DNA of 64,000 bases from Tetrastigma voinierianum (lineage: Eukaryota; Streptophyta; Magnoliopsida; Vitales; Vitaceae): assembly GCA_016808115.1 (NCBI GenBank), contig JAEQBH010004114.1, positions 310,001-374,000 of the forward strand, given 5' to 3'. A program made the position numbers and the translations under genes. The notes under the pieces are model-generated. The model saw only the letters and a program-made list of their open reading frames with translations. It ran no database searches and was not told the DNA's origin. Each line of letters starts with the position of its first letter. Position 1 is the first letter of the stretch. This document shows positions 1 through 12,010 of this stretch, in pieces.

Positions 1-600
1 AACAAGAAAATTAAGAAAAGTGATGAAATATATTTTAAGAAGACTTGGATGTATTAGATAATTATAAAGTGTGAATTTTATTTATTTAGTTATTCATAAT
101 TAAATATATTTTATTTTTTAAAACAATAAAAACAAATTTATTTCCAAATGCACTCAATTGTTGAGATGTGGGTTCGATTAACTGAACCATGACATAAAAT
201 AAAAACCGATCATTAGTTTTGTTTATTTATTTATATAAATAAAAACCGCGTTATTAATATGATTAACTAAATATTCGACTAATCATTTATTTAATTAATC
301 ATATATCATTTTTGATTATGTAATTAAAAAATAAGAATTGTATTTAATAATCATATAGTAAAATTCAAATTATAATAATTATTATAAATACAATAAAAAT
401 TACAAAAGAAAAAAATGAATAGAATATATTCATTTTGCAATCTTATAATACTTGTGCATATATAATAAATCTATAAATACTATATGAAACACATAATTAG
501 ATAATTTATCATATTTTTGATATTAACATATATTTTAAAAATTTTAAGTAGAAAAAAACTAATAAAAAATTACAATCAATATCCTTTGGTTTAGGAAAAA
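1..600. other. AT-rich spacer, no gene seen
   Basis: Very AT-rich sequence with no open frame of note. A short stretch near 165-180 (gtgggttcgatta) resembles a tRNA B-box and may be a retroposon scrap, but nothing around it supports a tRNA gene. Confidence 0.6.
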
Positions 601-704
601 ATTGTAAAAACTTGGTTTTAGAGGAAAAAATGAGTGTTAGGATAGAAAAGGAAAAAATCGCAATATTACAACTCCATACAACTCCTTACAAGGCCAAAAA
701 AACC

Positions 705-710
<6 letters not shown>

Positions 711-764
<54 letters not shown>
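711..764. repeat. (TA)n microsatellite
   Basis: About 27 uninterrupted TA units. The open frame running through it reads as alternating Ile-Tyr and is an artefact of the repeat. Confidence 0.95.
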
Positions 765-768
<4 letters not shown>

Positions 769-954
769 TTTTTATTTTTAATGAATTAATCGAAATCATT
801 TTTGTATTTATAAATCAAAACTCTAAATTGAAATCAACAATTATAAAAAACAAAAACCAGTTTCTTAGGTTTTTTCCACGCTCTGCTGCAGACCCCGGTG
901 TGTTCAAAAGTTGAGCGCCAACGATAGGGAGGGGCACGCTTGATAGGAGGTAGG

Positions 955-1265
955 ATGTTCATGCAAGCAGCGAGTTTTGTACGGAAATAAGGTATTTGAA
1001 AAAAAAGAAGATAAAATCAGTTTGGAGGAGAAAATAATGACCAAAGTAGTGCCCAATGCCGGCAACGGGAACGCCGACATTTGATACCTCCTGAAGCCGG
1101 CAACGAGGACGGCGGCATTTGAACTAAGTTAATTGCCGTCGACCACAACGGCGGCATTTGAATTAAGTTAATTGCCGTCGTCCACAACGACGGCATTTGG
1201 TTCAATTAAATTGATCGGGCTAGGGCTTTTCCTTCTCCCCCTCACTTCTTCTCTTCTTCTCCTCT
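955..1265 (+). repeat. GC-rich hairpin repeat, left copy of an inverted pair
   Basis: Three consecutive units of about 37-40 bases, each with a CGGCGGCATTTGAA-type core followed by TTAATTGCCGTCG, then TTGATCGGGCTAGGGC. Within units, gccgtcgt and acgacggc form a stem of about 8 bp around a ccaca loop. The reverse complement of 30893-31225 aligns along nearly the whole stretch, including the flanking aaatcagtttggaggagaaaataa and the CT-rich ccttctccccctcacttcttctctt, so this is a dispersed family and not a chance low-complexity match. The short open frames inside it repeat a QMPxLWxTAIN-like peptide on the minus strand; I do not consider them genes. Confidence 0.75.
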
Positions 1266-1389
1266 GGCACGCTCCGTCAGTTGCCACTCAGCGCTCCGTC
1301 TGCTTTCCGTCCGGTCGCCTCCTCATCCTTCGTCCCAGGCTAAATTGCGCGCTTTGCTTTGCTCCTATCTTCTTGTAAATGGGTTGCCT

Positions 1390-2980
1390 TCTTACTTGAA
1401 CTTGTTGGCCCAAACTTAGTTTCTATGTTTTGATTTGTTCTTTTATTTTTGTTTTATTTTATTTATTTGTATCTTTAGTTTGTTTTGATTTATTTTTGGA
1501 TGTTTGGGCTGCGTCTCACTCTTTTGTTTCTTGGGAAAATATGACAAGTGAAGGAACCATCGGTGTTCCTAGAAATAGGAAGCTTTCATACAGGCTAAAG
1601 TTCTTGATTTATAAAATGTTTGAATTGGTATCTGTTCTTCTATTAAATTGGTCTTATAAAGTGTTCGAGAGTCTTTTAGTTCTTAACTGGTAGCACTCTT
1701 CCCCATTACCACCACAACGAATTATGATGAACATGTGTGCAAAAATTTGAACATAGTCCTTGAAGAATTCATATAAAACCGAACCTGTTAATGTCATTCA
1801 AGTGGACCTAGTTTCTCACCTCTGTGACTCTTCGGGTGGTGCTAAATCAGAACAATTAGTTTGTCTTGCAAATACTAAACTAAACAATCATGTATGGGGA
1901 TTTATTGGCATAAGAATGGAAAAGTCTGTATTTTTCAAGTTTTCTATTGATTTATATTTTGATGCTTATCTAATGAACTGATGGCTGCTTAGTGCTGCAT
2001 TGTATTTGATTGCAAGAAAACAAAAAACTCATTGGACTAACATTCATTAAGGTGATTTAGTTTGACTATGGTTTTTGAGTAACTTACCCCTCCTCCTTGT
2101 CAGCCACAAAACCTTCCATAATTTGAAAATGTGTAGCCCATAGATTATACCATGAGATATAGGGCATTTTGCCTAATAACTCTAAGGCTTATCTTTGTTT
2201 TATATGCCCTTTTGCACAAATGCCAAATATGAATTAGTTGATAAGATAAAAAAAAAAAGTAGCTGTTGAACAAGGGATCCTTTTTGCCATTGTTCTGGAA
2301 GTTTAGCATTTATATTTTAATATATTTGTTGTCAAACTGGTCTCTATAACTGTACAAGTTCAAACATTAAAATATCGACATTTATGAGTTTTGTATAGTT
2401 TTTCCTGTGCATTTTATAATATTGGTGTGACATACTACATTTTATGTATAACAATGAAATGTTCATGCCACCTTGTGGCAGGGCTTGTTGCCTCATGGGA
2501 CTACAAAATGCTTTGCATTTGTTTCTCACTTTCTATAACTTTGCTTACCTACTTGGTATAGTTTGTAAACTCATCTGATGGAAGAAGAAAAAAAAGGCTG
2601 TTTACCTCTTGCCTTCTAAAATTTCACCTCAGGGTGAGATGATATATTGATGACTATTGGATTCTGAATTTGGTGATTGAGATGAACATTGTCTTCTGGT
2701 GTCTCTAATAAGAGTGAATTATATTATAATCCCATGTCCATTATGTAATCAAGGAAATGAAGCACCTATGGTACTAAGGCAACAAAAACAGAATATAATG
2801 GAATATGTGCACAGGCCTTTGAAAACATGAACTGTTTCTCCTTCAAATACTTACGAAAGTGTAATGGGTGAGCACTAAACATCATTGATGGAAAATAACA
2901 ACAGCTCCACTGGTCCCAAGTCTCAGGTTGAAATTACCCTAGGTGATCAAAGTTTGCGTAAACTGGCTCCAGCCAACAAC
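1390..2980. other. spacer without recognisable gene
   Basis: T-rich spacer with only short open stretches (for example 1430-1693 and 1760-1981) that show no motif I recognise. I see no convincing exon, promoter or RNA gene here. Confidence 0.5.
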
Positions 2981-2986
2981 AATTTT

Positions 2987-3330
2987 TATATGTTTTACCA
3001 TTGTTGGGAGGAATACTTGATTAGAAGGTGTTCTAACATGCTAATGACTCTGCTCTTGTGCAAGACATGTACTGATTCTGATCTAAGAATATCAAAATAC
3101 TTGTCAACCGAATAAATTTAGAGCTGTACAATTCTAGATCATGCTAGGCTTAATAGTATAAAATTACTTTGTTTACCACTATTAGGAGGGATACATGATT
3201 AGAAGGTGTTTCCACATGTTAGTGTCTCTGCTTTTGTCCAAGACATGTACTGATTATGATCTAAGAACATTAAAATGCTTGTCAACATAATAAATTTGGA
3301 GTTGTACTATTCTAGTTCATACTGGCTGCT
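2987..3330. repeat. tandem duplication, two units of about 178 bp
   Basis: The segment from about 2987 (tttaccattgttgggagg) recurs from about 3170 (tttaccactattaggagg). Shared blocks include ttagaaggtgtt at 3021 and 3199, caagacatgtactgatt, tctaagaa, aaatacttgtcaac and aataaattt, in the same order. The offset is about 178 bases, with scattered substitutions and few indels, so the duplication is old but still clear. Confidence 0.85.
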
Positions 3331-3803
3331 AAAGCCAATTTAGGTGACTATTGGGAACTTGGGAATACTGGTTTACAGTTCTATACTTGCACAGATCTTG
3401 GAGCTTCATTCTTTGTTAAATGAAGTTGCACTAGGAAGTTCTATTTATGGATATAATGTATGTTCCATTTGAAAATTTAAGGCAATCAAGCAACTTGAGT
3501 CTATTAATTGACTCAATTATTTACATTTTATTACCTCATTGATGGTTGAAAATTTTGTAAAAAACCTTTAAAGTCGGTCATTGGAGTTAAAACAAAAAAG
3601 GGAAAAGAAAAGGTTGAGTGAAGCAGACTTAGCTTCGTGTCAGAATTCAGAAATTTTTGATAGTGTAACTTCAAAAATAGGTTTTGATGTAACATTAAGA
3701 CCACAAGAAATTATATTTGATATTAATTTGTTTCAAGATATCATGGTAGGTGCAAATTTTCTGTTTGCTCTTACGACTATGACTAGGTAACTCCTGTCTT
3801 GTG

Positions 3804-3962
3804 GTGGATAGCATTGCCTTAGAAGACTGCCATTATATCGGTACCATTGTGGCTGTTGCATCAATACCATTTCCTTTTGACACCATCAAGAACCTATATG
3901 TTAGTCCAATTAAAATTCACATGTTCATTGGCCTTGTTAGTTCCATTCTTGGTTTGCTATAA
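3804..3962 (+). other. unrecognised hydrophobic open segment
   Basis: About 52 codons are open and end at TAA 3960-3962. They read VVDSIALEDCHYIGTIVA, then IPFPFDTIKN, then a hydrophobic stretch around FIGLVSSILGLL. Composition looks protein-like (a Cys-His acidic patch, then a likely membrane segment), unlike the biased frames around it. It could be one exon of a decayed gene. I do not recognise the family and see no clear splice sites, so no function is offered. Confidence 0.25.
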
Positions 3963-4903
3963 AGCGGCAGTTTTAATAGGGATCATAAACCCCCTATTTT
4001 TCTTATTTTATTTGGCTCTATTTCCCTTTGAGAGGCCTAAAAGGGCATCTTGTGAATTAGATTCACAATCTTGGCAATTTATGTCTCTTTTGGACAATTT
4101 GGAGGGGAAGGGATAGAGTAGTTTTTGAAGAAGAGGATGTTACCATACACGGATTGAAGGGTTCTTTTGCTTACACTTTATGGTGTGGGCTCTAGGTTTT
4201 CGAGTTTTTGATTCTGGCAATGTAAATGATTTTGTTGTCATTAGAATGGCTAGTCTTTTGTGGATGGTAATTTGTATGAAGGGTTTCTTTCCCTTCTCTC
4301 TTTTTGTTTTTGTCCTTTTCCCCTTTTTGACTCTTGCTTGTACACTTCTGTATGCTTGGGGTTTCCCCTGTTCCAATACATTTGATGTGTTTACGCCCAA
4401 GAAAAAAAATAGAGTCGTGAAGTTGAAGTCAAAGATAAAGTGTTTGAAGGTTCAAAGCGTACTTCCCAATGCAAGGGAGAAGCGTACTTGCTAAATTCCT
4501 TAGGTTTGTTCCCTAATGATCATCAATTCGAGCTCCCTTAGAGTTGTCACCAGAGGTTTAATCGGGCGTCAACTCCATAATCCCATGGGATTAATCGAGA
4601 TATATGTAAATTGACCTGAACACCAGTTATGCATCTAAAACTCATTCGAGTTTACAATCAAATCTTACTCCTAAGATAACACAAAGTGAGATTAAATTTA
4701 CAGTGGCAAGAAATATCTCCCCAATGGCAAATGGTGATGACATGTGTGTGAATAGAATGAAGAATACAAAATAATTAATTCTCCACTAAAGTTTCGTTCT
4801 TTGTAAAACCACAAAATATAGTGCTGAATTATTGTGTCCTTTCTCCAATGTTGACTAATATGTATAGTGTATTTGAGGATTGTCGGGTTATATATATAGT
4901 TCA
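3963..4903. other. spacer before the PMD gene
   Basis: No supported gene. A 15-base word, ggtttaatcgggcgt at about 4555, recurs inverted near 24340, which hints at a shared transposon scrap. The T-rich open frame at 4180-4494 is compositional. Confidence 0.45.
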
Positions 4904-5629
4904 CTTAGGGCTTCATGGCGCTGATCCATTAGATCCATGCGTCTTGCTATTTAGAAGACGGGACACGAATCCCACTTTGTTGACACTGAGCAGGTTAGTA
5001 TTTTATTATTCATGAATTAACATTCAGGTTCTCTAATCTATATATATTCAATTATAAACATGGTTATTTAGTTAATTATAGTTACAGGAAGTTCTCCGCC
5101 CTCGGCAGCAGATGAGAGCCTTCCTCAGCCAGTGGAGGATGGATCCACGCATTCGTCCATACGTGATACGGGACGGGATTCTCACGATTTATATACACGG
5201 CAGGCCACATCATCATAGATTGGCTAAGCTTGTGCTTGTCTCGTCGAGATGGCGACCCGAACACATTATCGGTCGGAGAGATGGCGATCCGCGTTGGATG
5301 TTTACTATCATCCTTGGCCTTAAATGTCCGAAGCCGGACCATACGTCACGAGGGACATGTATGCTCGATGTAAGCGAGTTATGCGGTGGTACGCTAGATC
5401 ACCAACTGCATTGATGCTCGGAGGATTGACTATCTCCATTCGGTGATTATAGCCGATAGTGTCGACCGAAGCGCCCGATCTTTGATGAGGTCGATTTGAA
5501 GCGGAAGTCCGCATTAAGGTTCATAATGCTTGATACAGGATCGCTTCTTGTTTAGACGAAGGGTCCATCCACTGTGCTTTCTCCACATTACTCCAGGTTG
5601 ACGGATTATCGACTTATAGTTGGGGTGGT
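4904..5629 (+). pseudogene. plant mobile domain (PMD) gene, 5' part
   Basis: This is the N-terminal side of a gene of the plant mobile domain family (MAIN/MAIL1-like, often annotated as 'phosphatase 7 long form homolog'). A first exon reads DPLDPCVLLFRRRD and stops at a GT near 4994; a likely acceptor lies at 5086-5087. The next exon gives RIRPYVIR and SRWRPE, which match the family pattern of a conserved N-terminal segment followed by ERWRPET. The last readable residues before the interruption are YSWGG. Several frame changes are needed to follow the family pattern, so the gene is decayed. It is broken at 5630 by an LTR retrotransposon and continues at 19026. The family is associated both with plant transposons and with host silencing and genome stability; this copy looks transposon-like. 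Confidence 0.7.
5625..5629. other. target-site duplication, left copy (gtggt)
   Basis: gtggt lies directly before the LTR start TGATGAG and recurs at 19026-19030, after the right LTR remnant. Counting one copy only, the flanks read YSWGGVVAHTCRGLCR in one frame, as expected for a PMD protein. Confidence 0.75.
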
Positions 5630-7266
5630 TGATGAGTCCAAAAACTCATTAGATTTTTAATCCATTTTGAGCATATTACAAGATAAGCTATTGGTATGCG
5701 GAAATGTGGATATTTTCTCAAATTTAATTTTGCGAAATAATGAATGCAAAGAATTCAAATGAGAAACCGACAAGACCAGCACAAAGCGGGGTGAAGTCAT
5801 GTGAAAATCGGTCGCGACAAGAGTGGGATTGTGATCATTTCTAAATGCGACATCACGAAATCAACTTTGAGGAAGAAATGGAAGACCTTAACAAGTTGAA
5901 GTCGTGACTTAAAGAAAAGGTTGCGACCCGGGATGACCAAGGCGTGGAATGAAGAGGTTGCGACAAAGTATGAGTCAAGACTAAAATAAGCAAAAGAAGG
6001 ATCTTATATAGCGACATCCTGCGATGTCGCGGCGCAATAAATTATGATTGAGGTCGTGACGAGGATCCGTCGGTAAAAGCCCGCGAGAGGGTCTTTGCAA
6101 GAGGAAACGAGGTTGCAACTAGTTTTAAATGAGGCTCCATTTCATGTCAGCGACACCACTCTTATGCGACATAAAAGCGGAAAATTTAACTTGCAACCAA
6201 AAATAGAGGTTGAAAGAATTCACAACCTGGCTAGGCAAAGTCCTTGCCGAAAGAACTAAAGTTGCGACCATTTTACAAATCGAGATCGAAAGGCGATGTA
6301 GCGACCGCTGTTTAGGTGACCTGGACTAAAGGTGGAAGAAGAAATTGGTTGCTCTGAAGCGAGGTTGCGACTAGAAGAAAAGAAATGGGCGACAAAGGGT
6401 CGCGACATCACCATGAAGATTGTGACATCAGAGTGAGAACTGTGAAGTCATAAGACCACCAACACGATCGCGATAGAAATCGAAGTCATAACATGGAAAT
6501 CAGCATAATAAACGAAGGTGGTCGCAACCTAAGTGCTTTGTCGCTGACTGAAGTGAAGAAGAAGAAAGAAAGACAAGCGATGTCAGCGACACTTAGAAAG
6601 CTGAAGGTGTGACATTAACCTTTGGAGAAACCTTGAGCAAATAAAGTCAGACTACAAACAATGTCGCGACCATTAATGCTCGATTCTGGCGGGTTCTGCG
6701 AAACAAAGAAATCGCATGGCCGATCGCGGCGTCAAGAAATCCATGCCGCGACATCAACTTGAAGTGCGCGACATGGGACGATGGTTGGGCTTTCTTTAGG
6801 AATTCCACCCTGGAAGCTTTTTGGGGATTGACGAATTTCTCTTTGGCGATTATAAATGAAGCGGTTTTAGAATAGTAAAAGTAACCATCTTATACCAGAA
6901 GAAAGGAGAGGAACTTCGGTGTATAGTTTAGAGTAGATTTTATTTCTTTTCTTTATTTTTAGTTTATTTCTTTTTGGATTTGAATACATGGCTTTGTGCG
7001 AATCTGATAGAAATTGGATTTATTTTATTTGTGTTATTTTTTCTTAGAAGATTTTCTTTGCTGAAAATGTGAAATCTAGATAAATTTAAGATTCATTTCT
7101 TCTCAGTTTTATTGCAATTAAAGTGGGTGTGCGTGATCGGTACTCCATTTCCTAATTCGCGATACGAGTAATCAAGAAAGCGTCAACTTTCTCAGATTTA
7201 ATTTACATTTGAATTCACAGTCTTTCACTTCAAATATGGAGAACTAATTTGGGTTAGGTTTTACTT
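5630..7266 (+). repeat. left LTR of the Athila-like element
   Basis: It starts with TGATGAGTCC. The first roughly 520 bases are shared with the right LTR remnant at 18484-19025. The middle is dense in gcgac/gtcgc words (for example ggtcgcgacaag, ctgcgatgtcgcgg). A TATA-like gattataaatgaag near 6850 probably marks the U3/R border. The 3' end is set just before the degenerate primer-binding site at 7270, and is an inference because the right LTR does not reach that point. Confidence 0.65.
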
Positions 7267-7269
7267 ATT

Positions 7270-7285
7270 TGGTGTCGTTTTTGAA
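7270..7285 (+). other. decayed primer-binding site
   Basis: tggtgtcgtttttgaa matches the Athila-type primer site TGGCGCCGTTGCCGGG if most C positions have become T. That is the expected decay of a methylated element. It supports the LTR end at about 7266. Confidence 0.5.
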
Positions 7286-7289
7286 TTGA

Positions 7290-8660
7290 TAAGTTCCCAA
7301 TAGTAGTATCGAATACCAGTTGAGGTAATGTATCTTGCTCTGATATCCAGGATGCCCTCTGCGTGACACATAGATGGAGATTCACAGGTAGAGCATTCTT
7401 TTACTGAATTTATCTTCAGTACCATTGACGAGCTGGAGATCTGAGAGTTCATCTTGATAAATCCCCATTCGCTCATAATTGAAGTTGGAGAGATTGTATT
7501 TAACAATATAAATAATCGGAGAGTTCACCTTAATCTAAAGGTAAGTTTCTAACCAGGGTATTCATTGAGATCCTAATCAAGAGGGGAAAGGAATGACCCA
7601 TAGATGCGGAGGGATGAGCCACTAATTAAGTGGTAGAAACTTTGCGAAAATCCCGAAGGAAATGCAAAGATCTGCTTGTGAGGGAAATGGGTGTGAAGTA
7701 TTGAGAGAAAATACCCCGGATCTTGCTGAGAGAATTTGGAATCTGGTAAATTTGGTTTGATTTTGTCTTGAGGGAGAAGCAGAATCCAAACCGGTGAATA
7801 TGGAAATCGATTCCAACAATTAGGAAATCTTGGACAAAACCAGATCCATACATAGAACAGAGCAATGTGTTTTAAGTGCTGGAATTGACTGTTTCATTGT
7901 ATTTCACTGATAGTTTTCGTTTCTCACAGGAAATTGATTCAATCCATTCTTATAGTTGCAATTTATTTTTACTCATTTACTTTTATTTTATCTTAGTTTG
8001 ATATTAATGAGATACATGATCTTTAATTTTTTTAAGTTTAGATAAACCTTTCACTATGAGTTTTTAGTCGAATGGTATGAAATTTTAGTAGTTGGGGTAC
8101 TTGATATTTAATTCATTACTTAATCTACCATTGGGAATGATACGGACTTACATTCATATTTTCTTGTATGACACGTGCACTTCTCGAGTGTCATAGACTT
8201 GACCCTTATTTTTTAAATCCTATGAATAATAAGAAAGTTATTTAATCAAACAAATTTGTAGTGACATGGATGCAAGAGAAGTGTAAGGCTCTTGTAACTA
8301 TGTTGACTAGGAGTTTTAGTCTATATAGAAAAATGAACTGAGTTTTATGAGCGCGGATTAAGTGATTGAAAGAATTAAAGATCAATATTCTAACAAAAGA
8401 GAGAAATGCTAATTTGGACATTTTATAAAAAAAAGAAAAAAAGAACAAAAATAGCTTTTCAAGCAGTGGCTACATCAACCATTTGATCTTTAGCAAACCA
8501 TGTTAAATACTTTGTTTAGTTTGACTAATCCCCCATTAATACAGGTGTGTTTGATTTGAAATCCTTTAATGCATAAAGGCGAGGTTTTGACTGATTCTAA
8601 GCGAGATAACGGGTGGAAAGAACACTCGGAAAGCTTGAAAAAGGCGAAAAAGCGAAGCAT
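7290..8660 (+). other. untranslated leader of the retrotransposon
   Basis: Between primer site and gag there is AT-rich sequence without coding signal. Open frames on the minus strand (for example 7626-7865) have no recognisable content and lie opposite the element's sense strand. Confidence 0.5.
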
Positions 8661-8668
8661 AACTATAG

Positions 8669-10073
8669 CGGATGAGAGACATGACCGAGACGGAGGAGCA
8701 GAGGGCGGCGACTAGAAAGCCTCCCCATTGCGACGCAATGGAGGGATTTACGGGAGGCCTATTATTGAAGAATATTTTTGCAGTCGAGCTGACCTACGCG
8801 GATTGCAATAACTTCGAACTAAAGCCGACCTTGATGATGGTGCGGCGGCATCGGTTCCTTTGATCACCACCCAGGAGCCGAATGGCCGCTGGGTAGATTT
8901 CTGGGATGACGAAATGCGGTGTTTGAATGGTGTGAGACGAGAGGTGATGAAGTTGCATCTCTTCCCATTTCTTTAGAGATATAAGCGACCCATGGTATGG
9001 AATCCCATTTACCATATGGTTTAGTTGATACTTGAAGAGTTGGTAAAAACATCTGGGTGGTTATTCCCAATCTTCTCACCTCAGAGAGAAGAAGAGATAA
9101 TAAAGTATTCCAACAAAGGAAGATGAGAGCCTATATGTAGCACAGGAGAGATTCAAGAAGGTTCTTGAGAAGAGGTGCCTATACCATGGAATTGATTTAA
9201 AACCAGATGGATATAGTGTATCATGCCTTAAAATGACAATTACCTTTAAGGGCATTATCGATGCTTAAATGTTTGCGTAAGACATTGAAACGAAAAGTGC
9301 TGAAATTTAGAATATGATAGAGGAACTGGCCAAATGCAATATAAGAAGCTCCATGCGAGTTTTCAAGGGTAATAGCGAGAGGAAAGGGGGTCGTGGTAGA
9401 GCAAATAATGACCATGGAGACGAGTTAGATGCCATGTCACGTAGGATGAATGACAAGAAGAAAATTTTCTTTGCTCATGAAATGAGGGCTTGTGGAAGCG
9501 ATGAGAAGAAGTGCTGATGTACAAACAGAAGAATATTCTTATGGTGCTGAGGAGGTTAAGTATGTTAGATAGGCGAATTACCATTTGGCCAAATCTAACA
9601 CGCCCACACATTACGGAATCGGCCTTAGGGCCATGAAGAATTTTTCATATGGTGGAGGGGTGACCACAAGGCCAAGGCATGGGCAGAATCCTGACGGGGA
9701 TATCGGCCAACCACCAAGGTTTCCCGACAACAACATCAAAGGGGGTGAGCGAGAAATAGATATCGGGAGTCGAGGAGGACTCAGCCATTTGAAGAACAAA
9801 TGTTGCGAGTTCATGGGGGACAAACCAAAGAGGGCTATTACACTTCCCATGAGCAGAAGCTATCGACTTGGAAACTTTCAAGTCGATACTCGTGTGTTTG
9901 AGGAAAGATACAAGTGCCTCGTTGAGCTTGGAGACACAAGTAGAGGCGATTGGCCACAGATATGCCAAATCGAAGACGGTACATTCCCTTTAGTGACCTT
10001 TCCAAAGAATCCAGAAGCGCGCCTTGGTCGGTTTAAGAAGTGGGAAGGATGTGAGCAACAACGAGGAAAATAA
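8669..10073 (+). pseudogene. retrotransposon gag (degenerate)
   Basis: The conserved gag core can be followed across frames. NNFELKPTLMMV (about 8806-8843) is the N-terminal gag motif; MKLHLFPF follows near 8948. Around 9130-9200 sits the retrotransposon gag signature (ERFKKVLEKRCLYHGIDLKP, related to the family's ERFKxLLRxCPHHG). At 9585-10073 a 162-codon frame is open but its content is not conserved gag, so it may be the least damaged spacer. At least four frame changes and several stops break the gene. Gag would form the virus-like particle in an active element; this copy cannot. Confidence 0.7.
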
Positions 10074-10163
10074 AAAGAAGGGTAGAAATGGGAACAAGAA
10101 GGGAGGCTGAAAAGGAAGGAAAAGAGTACAATGAAACTGACTGAGAAGGAGTAAGGAAGCGGC

Positions 10164-10800
10164 TTGAGAGGAAGAGTACCGACATACCCTGCGGTGCCAT
10201 TTCAGAGAGGGCTTGAGAGGCGGGAAGAGCAGGTTTCCTGGATTACTTGGACATTTCAGAAAATGAAATCAATATCCCATTTGCGGAGAATTGTCGACCA
10301 AATGCCTATTTGTCTGAGGAATTTACGAAGGAGATCTTTGAAGCGAAAAGGAAGATAGGCGGGGAGGGTATAGTGAACTTGCTACCTGCCTGATGCAGTT
10401 TATCAACAAAAAGCTCCAACCCAAAATGAAAGACCTTGGCGGTATCACCATTCCTGCTCCACTTAGGGGAAATATGAATTCAAAAGAAGGCTTTATGTGA
10501 TTAAGGCGCTAATATAAATTTGATGCCCTTATCGGGTTGTGCGAGACTTGGTTGGGGAACTTACCCCGGCCAGCTGATTACATTATAGAATGGTTGATAG
10601 AATCGATAGCCGCGACGAAGGCATTCTTGAGGATGTACTTGTCAAGGTTGGGAATTCATTTCCCCGGTGGGTTACTGTTATCCTTGAAGATGGAGAGATC
10701 ACAGAAGTCCCTTTCTTTACTAAGGAGACCTTTCTTAGCTGGGCACTTATGTGGGTCTCCTGAAAAGGTGAAGCGACACTAAGGGTGGGAAATGAGACGA
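10164..10800 (+). pseudogene. gag-pol linker and aspartic protease region (degenerate)
   Basis: The linker before the protease reads INIPFAEN then a KRKIGG-like stretch in one frame, and QMPICLRN in another, matching the usual Athila pattern (IPxxEALxQMPxYxKFxKxxxxKKRK). The protease end is seen near 10620-10740 as GILEDVLVKVG, followed by an EDGEITEVPF-like segment and a Gly/Ser-rich end. The catalytic DSG-type triplet is not clearly visible; it should lie near 10520. The domain would process Gag-Pol. Confidence 0.55.
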
Positions 10801-11049
10801 TTACACTTTAACATTAATAGGAGTTTGGAACACCCTGAAGTAGATGCAGAAAGTTGTAAGGCTATAGAAAACAATAGTCTTCTGATGTTGAATTGAATTA
10901 CGATTGTATTCTTGACATTCTATCGATGAAATTGAGATGAATTTCCGTTATCTTAGAGTCTTGATTGTGAAATGCGCTAAATTTGTTTAACAAAGAAACA
11001 GTCTCGAGCATAAATGAAAACAGTCAAGATGAAGTATGTAGTCAGAAAC

Positions 11050-12010
11050 AGCAAACTCATGAGCAGGAAACTAGTGGAGAAGGGTTAACATTGAAAGAAT
11101 TGCTCAGTCATTTGAAATATGAGTTCTTAGAACCAGAAAAGAAACGATCATCATATCGTTACATTGGCGAAAGGTGAAAACGAAGTTCTTTGAGTGCGAA
11201 AAATAAGGAAATTTATTGCTTGGTCGATTGAGGATACGAAGGTGTCGGTCCTCCCGTTGCATCTGTGAATATTCTTGAATGATAATGCAAAACTTCTAAT
11301 GAGCGCCGAAAGGAGAATTTGAACCCGGTGATGAAAGGGTTCCCGAAATGGTTAAATCACGAGGTTTGCTGTATGCTATATCGGATAGTTCTTGGTAAGC
11401 CCCCGTTGCATGTGGTTCCCAGAGGAGATTCACTTTGATGGAAATGAAGAATGAACTGATTCCCTAGGCTGTGACGGGATGGAGGTGTGTATTGACTCTG
11501 AGAAAATTAAACACTGCAATGAAGGATCATTTTCCCACTGCCTTATTTGATCGGATCTTGGATGGAGTTGTGGGGACACCTCCCTTTGTTTTCTTAATGG
11601 ATTACTCGTATATAACCAAATTTCCCATTGCACACGAGGATCGGAGAGAAAACCACTTTTACATGCCCATTTGGTACTTTTGCTTTTAGGCGAATGCCAT
11701 TTTGGTTTATGTAATGCTCACGGAACTTTCGAATGCATGATGTCTATTTTTGATTTAGCGAGAAGAAGTTATGGAGATCTTCATGGATGATTTTACGGTG
11801 TATGGATCGATTTTGAACGATTACTGCATAACTTGGGAATGATGCCCGAGTCACAGACGAAATCAACCTCTGAATTGGGAAAAATGTCATTTATGGTTCG
11901 AGAAGGAATTGTCTTGGGGCACGTGATTTACGACGGGGCTTGAGGTAGACCCGGCCCAGTTTCAATTATGAAATTTAATGCCACCACTTCTGGTCAGGGA
12001 ATTAGAAGTT
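11050..12010 (+). pseudogene. reverse transcriptase (degenerate)
   Basis: The entry motif LKELLSHLKYEFLEPE is open at about 11090-11140. YPISDSSW and HVVPRG follow near 11370-11420 in different frames, then GWRCVLTLRKLNTAMKDHFP (about 11478-11540), PFGLCNA and the catalytic box as MEIFMDDFTVYG at about 11770-11805. The NWEKCHFMVREGIVLGH thumb motif is at about 11875-11930. The FMDD catalytic box is intact locally, but frameshifts and stops between motifs make the enzyme non-functional. Confidence 0.85.

Noticed and set aside
612..914. Open frame across the (TA)n tract
   Set aside because: It is open because the microsatellite encodes Ile-Tyr; the ends have no protein-like content.
6130..6175. 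Left LTR ending at about 6154, where similarity to the right LTR stops
   Set aside because: No primer-binding site follows that point, the gcgac-rich text continues, and a TATA-like site and a decayed primer site occur about 0.7 and 1.1 kb further on; the right LTR is more simply truncated.
9611..9968. Minus-strand open frames opposite gag
   Set aside because: They lie antisense to the gag region and show no conserved motif.
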